NCBI GenBank assembly: GCA_043820045.1
Contig: JBDREF010000474.1
Location: 1 to 22,745, forward strand
Direction: 5' to 3'
Length of the DNA stretch: 22,745 bases
DNA from: JBDREF01 sp043820045
Lineage (GTDB): Bacteria; Planctomycetota; Phycisphaerae; Sedimentisphaerales; Anaerobacaceae
This document shows, piece after piece, positions 14,860 through 22,333 of the stretch. The translations under genes and the position numbers were made by a program. Numbering within the stretch: the stretch's first letter is position 1; every line of letters starts with the position of its first letter. The notes below the pieces were generated by a model that saw nothing but the letters and a program-made list of their open reading frames with translations, was not told the origin of the DNA and searched no databases.

Positions 14860-15711
14860 TCAAAAGTTGTTGTTGAGGTATTCGGGTCTGCCGTCGTCGC
14901 TGTCGTAGGTTGTTGTGTCCTGGGTGTCGGCATCGACTCTGATGCGCTCGATGTGCTCGGCCTTTTTCGTGTTGCTGTCGATGGTGGCCAGGACGCCGTT
15001 CATTCGCACGTCGCCGGTCGCTATCTCGAACGGGAACGGCATCTGGGTTCTGAACGACTTCAGGACGCTCTCGACGCCTCGGCCAAGCACGGAATCGTGT
15101 CCGCCGGTCATGCCGATATCTGTGATATAAGCCGTGCCTTTCGGCAGGATTCTCTCGTCGGCGGTGACAACGTGGGTATGGGTGCCGAAGCACAGGCTTG
15201 CCCGGCCGTCAAGGTGATAGCCCATGGCGATTTTTTCACTGGTCGCCTCGGCGTGGAAGTCAACGACTATGATGTCGGCCTTCTGCCGGAGCTGCGGCAG
15301 GATTCTGTCGATGGCGTTGTAAGGGCAGTCGCCGGGCTTCATGAAAAGGCGCCCTATCAGGGCGACGATTGCCACAGTCGGTCCCTTGTTGGTCTTGTAG
15401 AGGGCGAAACCTTTGCCTGCGGCGTGTTCGGAGAAGTTCGCGGGGCGGACTATGTTGTCAGCCGTCTCGAGTTTTGTGATTATCTCTCTTTTGCGGTAGG
15501 TGTGGTCGCCCAGCGTGATCAGATTTACGCCGTACTTGAGCAATTTATCGTAGATTTGCTGCGTAAGGCCGGAGCCGCCCGCGGCGTTTTCGGCGTTGGC
15601 TATTACGCAGTCAATGTCAAGATCCCTGACCAGCGACTTGAGCTTGTCATTGACAATGCGCCTGCCGGGCCGACCGACAATGTCTCCTATGCAAAGAATA
15701 TTTACCTTCAT
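14860..15711 (-). CDS. ymdB: YmdB-family metallophosphoesterase (TIGR00282-type)
   Basis: A 283-residue cytoplasmic dimetal phosphoesterase. Bacillus YmdB hydrolyses 2',3'-cyclic nucleotides and affects biofilm formation and RNA turnover. Ligand motifs are in order: GDIVGRPGR (Asp10), IANAEN (Asn39, Glu41), LGDHTYRK (Asp69, His70), VDFHAEATSEK (His153) and FGTHTHV (His178, His180). The family usually has GDHTWD/N after the aspartate; here it is GDHTYR. Length is slightly over the usual ~265, with a tail ending in LNNNF. It starts 42 nt downstream of the rny stop on the same strand, so the two are probably one operon. An AGGA lies only 2 nt from the ATG, an unusually tight spacing. Confidence 0.92.
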   Translation of the reverse strand: MKVNILCIGDIVGRPGRRIVNDKLKSLVRDLDIDCVIANAENAAGGSGLTQQIYDKLLKYGVNLITLGDHTYRKREIITKLETADNIVRPANFSEHAAGKGFALYKTNKGPTVAIVALIGRLFMKPGDCPYNAIDRILPQLRQKADIIVVDFHAEATSEKIAMGYHLDGRASLCFGTHTHVVTADERILPKGTAYITDIGMTGGHDSVLGRGVESVLKSFRTQMPFPFEIATGDVRMNGVLATIDSNTKKAEHIERIRVDADTQDTTTYDSDDGRPEYLNNNF

Positions 15712-15753
15712 GTTCCTGTTTCGTATGTCGCCCCTGATTGGGCCGACGAGTTT

Positions 15754-17334
15754 CTATTTTGCGTATTCTACGCAGCGGACCTCGCGCAGCAGCGTTATCT
15801 GGATTTCTCCGGGATAGGTCATTTCAGCCTCAACCTTGTTGGCTATGTCTCGCGCGGTTTTCATTGCCACCTCGTCGTCCACCTGGTCGGCGTTGACAAT
15901 GACGCGGATTTCCCGCCCGGCCTGGATGGCGTATGCGTTTTCAACTCCCTTGAAGCTGTTTGCAATCTCTTCGAGCTTTTCGAGCCGTTTGATGTACCTT
16001 TCGAGCGTTTCTCTCCTGGCTCCGGGGCGCGAGGCGCTTATCGCGTCGGCTGCGGCAACAAGCGGCGTGTAAGGATTGTCCGGCGGAACGTCTCCGTGGT
16101 GGCCGGCGACGGCATTGAGCACGATGGGCGATTCGCTGAAACGCTTGAGATAATTCGCGCCTATAGTCGGGTGGTTGCCTTCGACGTCGTGGTCGATGGC
16201 CTTGCCGATATCGTGCAACAGCCCCGCTCGCCTTGCCATCGTGCCGTCGAGGCCAAGCTCGTCGGCCATAACCTGAGACAGGAAGGCAACTTCGACGCTG
16301 TGCCGAAGGACATTCTGGCCGTAACTGGTTCGGTAGCTTAAAGCACCTAACAGACTGATCACCTTGCTGTTGAGGCCTCTGATGTTCGTCTCGACGGAGG
16401 CATCTTTACCGATCTGTAAGAGCTTCTGGTTGACGTCCTTCTTGGTTTGGGCAACGAGTTCCTCGATTCGGGACGGGTGTATTCTGCCGTCCTGAATGAG
16501 CCGTTCCATCGAGAGCCGGGCAACTTCCCGTCTGACCGGATTGAAGCCGCTGACGACGATCATTCCGGGGGTGTCGTCGACAATGACGTCCACGCCGGTG
16601 GCTTTCTCGAACGCGCGAATATTCCGCCCCTCCCGACCGATAATCCTGCCCTTCATATCGTCGCTCGGTATCTCGACAGTCGAGACTGTCGCCTCGCAGG
16701 TCTGCTCGGCCGCGTAACGCTGGATTGCGGAACTGATGATTTCCCGGCTCTTTTCGTCGGCGGTCTCAACGGCTTCCTCCACTTTTCGTTGAATAAGAGC
16801 CGACATGTCGTGCTCGCATTCGTCTTCGAGCCGCTTCAGGAGCAGATCCTTGGCTTCATTTATATCCATCGCGGTGATTTTCAGCAGTTGGTTCTTCTGT
16901 TGCGCCATTAAGACGGAAAGCTGTTTTTCCTTCTGGCCGATATTGTCCACTCTCTTGTCGAGTTCCTGGTGCTGCTGTTTGAGGGTCTTTTCTCGCTGCT
17001 GGAGCAGTTCGGACTGACGGTCAAGCGTATCCTCTCGCTTGGTGAGGCGCATTTCGGTCTCGTGCAGTTCGGCACGGGCCTTGTTGGCCTCGGCGGCGAA
17101 TTGCTCTCTTTTTTTGATAGTCTCACCGGCGGCATCGATCTGGGCAGACTTGATAATGTTCTCTGCTTCCCTCTTCGCTCCTTCGATCTGCCGTTCCATG
17201 TCCTGTGCGAAGGTCTTGGCCTTCGCCCTGGCAATCATCTGCTGGACAACGGCGGTGAGCCCTATCCCCAGAAAGAAGGCGAATATCGTTAAGACGACGG
17301 TCGGCAGGCCGATCTGCGCAAGTACAACGGTCAT
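15754..17334 (-). CDS. rny: Ribonuclease Y (membrane-anchored endoribonuclease)
   Basis: Endoribonuclease that initiates mRNA decay at the inner face of the membrane. The product is 526 aa from ATG 17334, matching the family's ~520. That start has GGTAGGAATT just before it and is preferred over an ATG six codons upstream at 17352. Residues 8-30 are the TM anchor, about 33-205 a long charged coiled coil, 221-286 a KH RNA-binding domain with GRIIGREGRNIRAFE, and about 342-435 the HD domain with His345, the HDIGKAIDH pair (His374, Asp375), GHHGD and the AAADAIS aspartate (Asp430). The conserved C-terminal part runs to TYPGEIQITLLRE. It is followed by ymdB, the same order as in Bacillus-type genomes. 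A long leader precedes it. Confidence 0.96.
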   Translation of the reverse strand: MTVVLAQIGLPTVVLTIFAFFLGIGLTAVVQQMIARAKAKTFAQDMERQIEGAKREAENIIKSAQIDAAGETIKKREQFAAEANKARAELHETEMRLTKREDTLDRQSELLQQREKTLKQQHQELDKRVDNIGQKEKQLSVLMAQQKNQLLKITAMDINEAKDLLLKRLEDECEHDMSALIQRKVEEAVETADEKSREIISSAIQRYAAEQTCEATVSTVEIPSDDMKGRIIGREGRNIRAFEKATGVDVIVDDTPGMIVVSGFNPVRREVARLSMERLIQDGRIHPSRIEELVAQTKKDVNQKLLQIGKDASVETNIRGLNSKVISLLGALSYRTSYGQNVLRHSVEVAFLSQVMADELGLDGTMARRAGLLHDIGKAIDHDVEGNHPTIGANYLKRFSESPIVLNAVAGHHGDVPPDNPYTPLVAAADAISASRPGARRETLERYIKRLEKLEEIANSFKGVENAYAIQAGREIRVIVNADQVDDEVAMKTARDIANKVEAEMTYPGEIQITLLREVRCVEYAK

Positions 17335-17825
17335 AATTCCTACCTTTCCCATGTAGTTGTCATAGAGTCAAAAAACGTCGTTCAATAGGACGGATTGCGG
17401 GCGTTGAGGCAGGAAAGCTCCAAAGAAATGGCTATGATTTACGAAATCCTTTTCGCCCGGGCGCAAAACCAGCTACTTAATGCCAAAAATCTCCCGTAAG
17501 TGTGACATTTTAGGCATTAAGAAGTCAAATTCTCTCTTCCAATTGACTGATTTTGTACCCAACGCTAACACTCCCTCGCGGATAAGCGAACGCTTTTTCA
17601 AGCTGATTTCGTTTCATGCTAAATTCACTTCCGGCACCACACAACGCCCGGAGCCAAAGTTCCGGAACCCGCAACGGGCACCAAAAGTATCTTTGCAACT
17701 TAACTACCGTCCTGCAAGAAGCTTGTAACCTCTTGTCTTTCTGAGCACCCCAGTACATTGCTGGGCAAACCATCAAAGAACGCTCGGGATGCCCCACAAT
17801 CTCGTTCATCATCGGTTGCTTACTT
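17335..17825 (-). ncRNA. Long hairpin-rich leader or small RNA upstream of rny
   Basis: About 490 nt without a convincing gene. Read on the minus strand from the promoter at 17832-17860, it can form several local hairpins: CCCAG/CTGGG (17749-17765), CAAGAGG/CTTCTTG with one wobble (17715-17735), CCCG-TTG-CGGG (17668-17678) and CCGGA/TCCGG (17648-17665). The last two compete with a GCCCG:CGGGC pairing (17646-17650 with 17675-17679). A 95-codon frame (17525-17812) spans part of it but has no good ribosome site and a Cys/Trp-rich, unprotein-like product. It may be an rny 5' leader, an independent small RNA, or a repeat element. I did not recognise 6S, tmRNA, SRP or RNase P motifs. Confidence 0.4.
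17476..17521. repeat. Long interrupted palindrome in the rny leader
   Basis: CTTAATGCC (17476-17484) and GGCATTAAG (17513-17521) are exact reverse complements. Pairing resumes inside as AAAA/TTTT after one mismatch, giving about 13 bp around a ~18-nt loop. It could be an RNA hairpin or a protein-binding site. A separate perfect palindrome CGCCCGGGCG lies just beyond it at 17454-17463. Confidence 0.55.
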
Positions 17826-17831
17826 TGCCCT

Positions 17832-17860
17832 ATGTTAGAGCGTTTTCAAAGATCGGTCAA
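17832..17860 (-). promoter_or_regulatory. Sigma70-type promoter driving the rny leader
   Basis: On the minus strand TTGACC (17860-17855), a 17-nt spacer and TAACAT (17837-17832). The -35 is 5/6 and the -10 is 4/6 to consensus with ideal spacing. The transcript would start near 17825, some 490 nt before the rny start codon. Confidence 0.5.
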
Positions 17861-18186
17861 GAAAAAAAACGCGAATTACCTTAATTTGTCATCCGCGTAA
17901 TCCTGACGAGAAGATATCGGCCGAAATGCGTTGGCAGTTTTATGGATTCCTCGCAAAAAGTCCTGTAAGTCTGTGTCGTGCAGAAAATTACGCTATTTCG
18001 CAGGAGTCCCGGATGCGGGCGTTTCCAACTCAAAACAGCAGGAAATTCGCACAAATGAGCCGAAAGACGTCAATTCTCGCCCAATGGCAGCGAAACATGC
18101 CGGCAAGTCGGCGGCGTAACGGTATGTCTACCATTTTCGTGGACGCTGTCTGCAATTGTTGCTGCGCTGGGACTTGTAACCGGGGC
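17861..18186. other. Intergenic stretch between the rny promoter and the 3' end of the LamG gene
   Basis: No gene is supported. Short plus-strand frames near 17926-18282 have no ribosome site and run into the opposite gene. One frame from about 18090 to a TGA at 18199 encodes a signal-peptide-like string (LSAIVAALGLVTGAYGQS) with no start codon of its own and an immediate stop, so it may be the decayed start of a lost secreted-protein gene. Confidence 0.35.
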
Positions 18187-20433
18187 TTACGGCCAGAGTT
18201 GAATTTCGAGCCAGTTATCGGCCAATACGGCAAAGTCTGTGAAATCGACCCGATTATCGTTGTTCAGGTCGGCCGGCAGTAAAAGCGGCAGGTCGAATAC
18301 CCCGGTGCCGTTCGTTGCTGCGTGGACGATTTCCAGTCCGGTCAGGGCATAGTCATAAATGCGGAAATCGTCGATCAGGCCGTCGTACCCCCCGTACCAG
18401 CCGGAGCCGATTTCGAAGGAATTGATTCCAGAGATGGGTGATTTGGCCCCTGTACGGCGGTCATAGAGCAGGCCGTTGAGAAAAATCTGCATTTCTCCGG
18501 ATTTTACGTCTTTTGTGAACGCCCAGTGGTTCCATCTGCCCGACCATTCGCTCGAGTAGCGGTGGTTTCCGCTGAGCCGGCCGTCGAACGACCACGGCTG
18601 GCCGCAATCCCAATTGTACCTGCCGGGCCGCCTCCAACAGCCGAGGTTTATGGAGATAGCCGGGCCCTCGATGCCGTAAATGTAGTTGGAGCAGCAAAGC
18701 GTGTCCGTATGGTGGGCCGATTCGGCGCCATATTGCCAGAAGGCGATCGTTATTCCGCCGGCAGTCTTCGAGAACAGATTTGCCACGCCGGTTATCTCCA
18801 CGGAGTCTTTGCGGCCGTCGAAGCTGATTGCCCGGCCGTACATGCCCTGGGTATATGTCGGACTGCCGTTCGGCAGGCCGTGAGCGCCGCCGGCGCTGTC
18901 CCGAACGTCGCCATTGAACTTGTACCAGGCCACCGGTGCGTTCGGAGCCGCCACCGGGTAAACATTGTAGCCTCTTGTGAGCCAGCAATTGGTCATTTCT
19001 TCCAGGTCCGTATAGTTGACAAGGCAATCGCCGTTGAAGTCGGCGTCCAGCCGGTTCTCTTTAATACATCTGGCGGAGTACAGTCTTATGTCGTCGAAGT
19101 AAACGGTGCCTCCGCCGCTGCTGTAGGGCTTGGATACCTCAGCGCAGAAGCCAATCGAAATGCTTGTTACATGGCTGAGGTCTATGGCGGTGACGTTCTC
19201 TATGTCGATTCTCCATGGCTGCCACGTCTCGTTCTTTAGATCGTTTGCATCACCGCCGTATGGTATGACAATTTCTGTGCCGCCGTCATTTAGAGCTACG
19301 TACATCTGTGCTGCGTCGTTATGTAACAGGCCGGAGAAGAACAGCTCCAATGACACGACGCCGGCAGCCGTCCAATTCTGTGCCGGTGAGAGTGTGCGGA
19401 CCGCCTCAGAATAGTCGGTGGTTCGATAGTACCAGTAGTAGAAACCCATCGACTTCTTGCTGCATTCGTTTGCGTATTCGCTCCAGAGGTACACTTCGGC
19501 GTTCTTCCACGTATCATAGACCCTGTTACTGTCGGGGTGGGTCGGGTCGAGATAGTCGTACTGCTCGAAATCATCGAGAACGATGTAGTCGGTGGTTGTA
19601 AAGCTCCAGATTTCGCCGGGCCAAACGTTGGCGCCGTTGACTTCATCGATCCGCCAATAGTACGTGGTGCCCAGTTCGATATCGCAGGGATCAAAACTAT
19701 TGGCATCAGGCTTGCCTGCCGCAGTGGCATCTACATCCACATCGGCAATGTCCCGGCCAAAATAGACGGCGTGCTTCTGTGCGGAATTTCCCGGCGACCA
19801 TCGCAGGACGGTGTTTATAGGTACATTCCTAGCGCCGTTGACGGGCACGGGATTGCAGGCAACATCTCCGCAATCACCGGAGATTCTTGCACGCACATTC
19901 GCAATGTCAAAGCCCGGCGCCTGGCCGCCGGTGTCCAGCCCGAGTATTCGCACGGCGCGCGGTTCAAACGGCAAAACAATACCAGAGATATCGAAGCTAA
20001 TCAGAGTCGGATCCACCCCTCCGCCGACGTCTCCGGATGTTGCTTGGCCGAGCAGATATTCCCGGCCGGCGCCGTCTGTGATGAAGACAAGTGCCTGCTC
20101 GCGCACAGGCCCCAGCTCGATGAGTTGTATATCGTCGCCTGGGCCGTCAACGATCGGACCGCGAAATTGTACCTCCACCCAATGGTCCGGAGGCAGAGTT
20201 ACCCCCGATTTTTCCGAAGGTGGGGGCCCGACCAGCCATTGTTGCGGTACTACGCGGATGGGTCCTCCATATCTACCGTCGGCGTCCATACCGGTCCAGC
20301 AACTGCCGTCGGCGTCGTAGGCATCGACCAGGTAGCACGGATATTCAAACGCGTCTTTCGCGAGAAGGGCACTATCCCCGAGCGGGAGAACAAAAGAAAT
20401 GATGGCCAGGATTAACGAATAACCTTTTTCCAC
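18187..20433 (-). CDS. Large secreted LamG-domain protein with two dockerin-like segments
   Basis: A 748-residue exported protein of unknown binding target, of a modular type common in Phycisphaerae. GTG start at 20433 with GGAGGG 5 nt ahead. Residues 4-25 are a signal peptide. Modules in order: an N-terminal beta-rich domain (about 28-187); a fibronectin-III-like module (about 195-281) with NPVPVNGARNVP, LRWSPG, HAVYFG and TTYYWRIDEVN; a carbohydrate-binding-like jelly roll (about 283-455) opening YIVLDDFEQYD; a dockerin-like segment DADFNGDCLVNYTDLEEM (463-480); a LamG jelly roll (about 498-705) with VAWYKFNGDVRDSAG and GLIDDFRIYDYAL; and a C-terminal ADLNNDNRVDFTDFAVLADN (721-740). Each dockerin-like segment is a single EF-hand-type calcium loop. 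No catalytic motif is visible, so binding or adhesion is likelier than hydrolysis. Confidence 0.85.
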   Translation of the reverse strand: MEKGYSLILAIISFVLPLGDSALLAKDAFEYPCYLVDAYDADGSCWTGMDADGRYGGPIRVVPQQWLVGPPPSEKSGVTLPPDHWVEVQFRGPIVDGPGDDIQLIELGPVREQALVFITDGAGREYLLGQATSGDVGGGVDPTLISFDISGIVLPFEPRAVRILGLDTGGQAPGFDIANVRARISGDCGDVACNPVPVNGARNVPINTVLRWSPGNSAQKHAVYFGRDIADVDVDATAAGKPDANSFDPCDIELGTTYYWRIDEVNGANVWPGEIWSFTTTDYIVLDDFEQYDYLDPTHPDSNRVYDTWKNAEVYLWSEYANECSKKSMGFYYWYYRTTDYSEAVRTLSPAQNWTAAGVVSLELFFSGLLHNDAAQMYVALNDGGTEIVIPYGGDANDLKNETWQPWRIDIENVTAIDLSHVTSISIGFCAEVSKPYSSGGGTVYFDDIRLYSARCIKENRLDADFNGDCLVNYTDLEEMTNCWLTRGYNVYPVAAPNAPVAWYKFNGDVRDSAGGAHGLPNGSPTYTQGMYGRAISFDGRKDSVEITGVANLFSKTAGGITIAFWQYGAESAHHTDTLCCSNYIYGIEGPAISINLGCWRRPGRYNWDCGQPWSFDGRLSGNHRYSSEWSGRWNHWAFTKDVKSGEMQIFLNGLLYDRRTGAKSPISGINSFEIGSGWYGGYDGLIDDFRIYDYALTGLEIVHAATNGTGVFDLPLLLPADLNNDNRVDFTDFAVLADNWLEIQLWP

Positions 20434-20438
20434 AATTA

Positions 20439-20463
20439 CCCTCCAGCCCAGTCAGAGGGCCGG
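20439..20463 (-). promoter_or_regulatory. Hairpin abutting the ribosome site of the LamG gene
   Basis: On the minus strand CCGGCCC (20463-20457) pairs with GGGCTGG (20449-20443) around a 7-nt loop, with one wobble. The Shine-Dalgarno GGAGGG occupies 20444-20439, so two of its bases belong to the stem. This could dampen translation initiation. Confidence 0.4.
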
Positions 20464-20506
20464 CACAGGAAGTATCAATGCAAATGCGCCTCAGAGACCT
20501 GCAAGA

Positions 20507-20535
20507 ATTATATCAATTCTGTTCCCGTAATACAA
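20507..20535 (-). promoter_or_regulatory. Sigma70-type promoter of the LamG gene
   Basis: On the minus strand TTGTAT (20535-20530), a 17-nt spacer and a perfect TATAAT (20512-20507). The expected transcript start near 20500 leaves about a 67-nt leader containing the SD-adjacent hairpin. Confidence 0.6.
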
Positions 20536-20591
20536 GCCAAAACGATACTTGCACTGCAGTGAGGTCCGGGCGAGGGATATGCATAAAAGGC

Positions 20592-20619
20592 TTGATATGC
20601 GAACAATTGCTGGTAAACT
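20592..20619 (+). promoter_or_regulatory. Sigma70-type promoter of the nucleotide-sugar dehydrogenase gene
   Basis: TTGATA (20592-20597), 16-nt spacer, TAAACT (20614-20619). Transcript start near 20626 would give a leader of about 70 nt. It diverges from the LamG promoter, about 57 nt away. Confidence 0.45.
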
Positions 20620-20698
20620 CTCGATTGTGCTCTGTCGTGCGTACCGCGGCCGTCACACGATGCGAGAAGTATGTCATCAGTAAGAAGGGGCGTAGGTA

Positions 20699-22333
20699 AT
20701 GGTAAACTACTCAACAAGTCCGGCGGGAGAAGAATTTCCCATTCCAGAAGACAGTCAACATGCTCCGGAGTTCGAGCGTATCGAGTCGCTCGCAGAGGCG
20801 GCGCGTAGCGAAGGCAAGGAAATCGTTGTCGTAATGGGCGTCGGCTTTGTAGGTGCGGTCATGGCAGCTATTATTGCGGACACTGTTGACGAAGAGACCG
20901 GTGAGTCCGGCAAGTTCGTAATCGGCTGCCAGCGGCCGAGTGTGCGAAGCTACTGGAAAGTTCCCCTGCTGAATCGGGGCGTCTCGCCGGTGAAGGCCGA
21001 GGACCCGGAAGTCGAGCCCATGATTGCGCGCTGCGTGCTCGAGAAGAAAACGCTCGTCGGCACCTTCAATAGCGATTGCCTCAGGCTGGCTGACTGCGTG
21101 GTTGTTGACGTGCAGTGCGATTACACGAAAAAGGAACTCGGCAATATGCGGAGCGGCCAAGCGGAGATGGCAGCGCTGGAAGCAACGATGAAGACCATCG
21201 GCGAGAAGGTGCCGCCGGATTGCCTGACACTGATCGAGACTACCGTGGCGCCGGGGACCACGGAATTCATCGCCTGGCCCATCATGAAGAAGGCTTTTGC
21301 CGCCCGCGGCATAGAGAGCGAGCCTCTGCTGGCCCACAGTTTCGAGCGTGTCATGCCCGGCAGGCAGTACGTATCGTCGATTCGTGATTTCTGGCGAGTA
21401 TGCTCCGGCTGCAACAACGAAGCAAGGCGGCGAGTCGAGAAGTTCCTGCGGGAAGTGCTGAACACCCGGGAATTTCCTCTGACCGTTATGGATCGTCCCA
21501 TCGAGTCGGAGACGACCAAGATAGTCGAGAATTCCTTCCGCGCCACCATGCTGGCCTTTCTGGATGAGTGGAGTGTATTCGCAGAGCGCAACGGCGTTGA
21601 CCTGATCAAGGTAATCGAGGCAATCAAGGTTCGGCCTACGCACAGCAATATCATCTTTCCGGGCCCCGGTATCGGCGGCTACTGCCTGCCCAAGGACGGC
21701 GGACTCGGATACTGGGCCTACAAGCATATTCTTGGTTTCGATGACGACATATTCAAGATGTCAACTATGGCAATCGATATCAACGATACTCGCGGCCTGC
21801 GGGCGGCGGTCCTGACCAAAGACGCCCTCAATAATATGGGCCGGGAAGTCGCCGGTGCGGACGTGCTCCTGTGCGGAGCGAGTTATCGCCAGGATGTCGC
21901 CGATACGCGCTACAGCGGCTCGGAGATTGTCGTTCGCAAACTCACGGAGATGGGGGCCCAGGTGCGGGTGCACGATCCGTATCTCGAATACTGGCCCGAA
22001 TTGCAGCAGCAGGATACTTACCCGGCGCCGGGGCATTCATGGGCGAGATTTTTCAAGAATCAGGAAAAGCTGGCTGATATTAACATCCAGAGCGACCTTG
22101 CCGGCGCGCTTGCCGGCGCACAGGCAATAATATTAGCCGTGCCGCATGCGCCTTATCTGCAGCTCGATCCTGAAAAAATAGTCGAGTGGGCGGGCCGCCC
22201 GCTCGCGGTGATTGATTGCTTCGGCATATTAGACGATGGGAGAATCCGCCGGTACCTGGAATTAGGCTGCGAAGTGAAGGCCCTGGGTCGGGGACATATT
22301 CAGCGAATCAAGGAATCTGTGGAAAATGCCTAA
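20699..22333 (+). CDS. Nucleotide-sugar dehydrogenase (UDP-glucose/GDP-mannose dehydrogenase family)
   Basis: NAD-dependent enzyme that oxidises C6 of a nucleotide sugar to a uronic acid for cell-surface polysaccharide. It has 544 aa, longer than the usual ~430. An N-terminal extension of about 40 residues precedes the Rossmann motif GVGFVGAV (47-54), and another loop (about 60-75) carries DEETGESGK. Family landmarks are IETTVAPGTTEF (179-190), FERVMPG (215-221), TKIVENSFRA (273-282) with a structural Lys/Asn, the catalytic GIGGYCLPKDG with Cys329, and GASYRQDVADTRYSGS (393-408). A C-terminal UDP-binding domain follows. The substrate (UDP-Glc, UDP-ManNAc, UDP-GlcNAc or GDP-Man) is not clear by eye. 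The ATG at 20699 has GGGGCGTAGG just upstream. The stop overlaps the next gene by 8 nt, indicating coupled expression. Confidence 0.9.
   Translation: MVNYSTSPAGEEFPIPEDSQHAPEFERIESLAEAARSEGKEIVVVMGVGFVGAVMAAIIADTVDEETGESGKFVIGCQRPSVRSYWKVPLLNRGVSPVKAEDPEVEPMIARCVLEKKTLVGTFNSDCLRLADCVVVDVQCDYTKKELGNMRSGQAEMAALEATMKTIGEKVPPDCLTLIETTVAPGTTEFIAWPIMKKAFAARGIESEPLLAHSFERVMPGRQYVSSIRDFWRVCSGCNNEARRRVEKFLREVLNTREFPLTVMDRPIESETTKIVENSFRATMLAFLDEWSVFAERNGVDLIKVIEAIKVRPTHSNIIFPGPGIGGYCLPKDGGLGYWAYKHILGFDDDIFKMSTMAIDINDTRGLRAAVLTKDALNNMGREVAGADVLLCGASYRQDVADTRYSGSEIVVRKLTEMGAQVRVHDPYLEYWPELQQQDTYPAPGHSWARFFKNQEKLADINIQSDLAGALAGAQAIILAVPHAPYLQLDPEKIVEWAGRPLAVIDCFGILDDGRIRRYLELGCEVKALGRGHIQRIKESVENA

Noticed and set aside
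14953..16341. Plus-strand open frame of 462 codons opposite ymdB and rny
   Set aside because: It is antisense to two clearly conserved genes, crosses both of them and the gap between, has no ribosome site, and its product has no recognisable motif. Long antisense frames are expected at this GC content.
17525..17812. 95-codon minus-strand frame upstream of rny as a protein gene
   Set aside because: No ribosome site, unusual Cys/Trp/Arg-rich composition, and it spans several RNA hairpins; better explained as leader RNA or repeat sequence, though not excluded.
17926..18282. 118-codon plus-strand frame
   Set aside because: No ribosome site, runs into the 3' end of the opposite LamG gene, product without motif.
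19537..20415. Plus-strand open frame of 292 codons opposite the LamG gene
   Set aside because: Antisense to a protein with clear signal peptide and modules; no start signals of its own.
20711..21727. Minus-strand open frame of 338 codons opposite the dehydrogenase
   Set aside because: Antisense to the NAD-binding and catalytic motifs of a well-recognised enzyme; no domain of its own.
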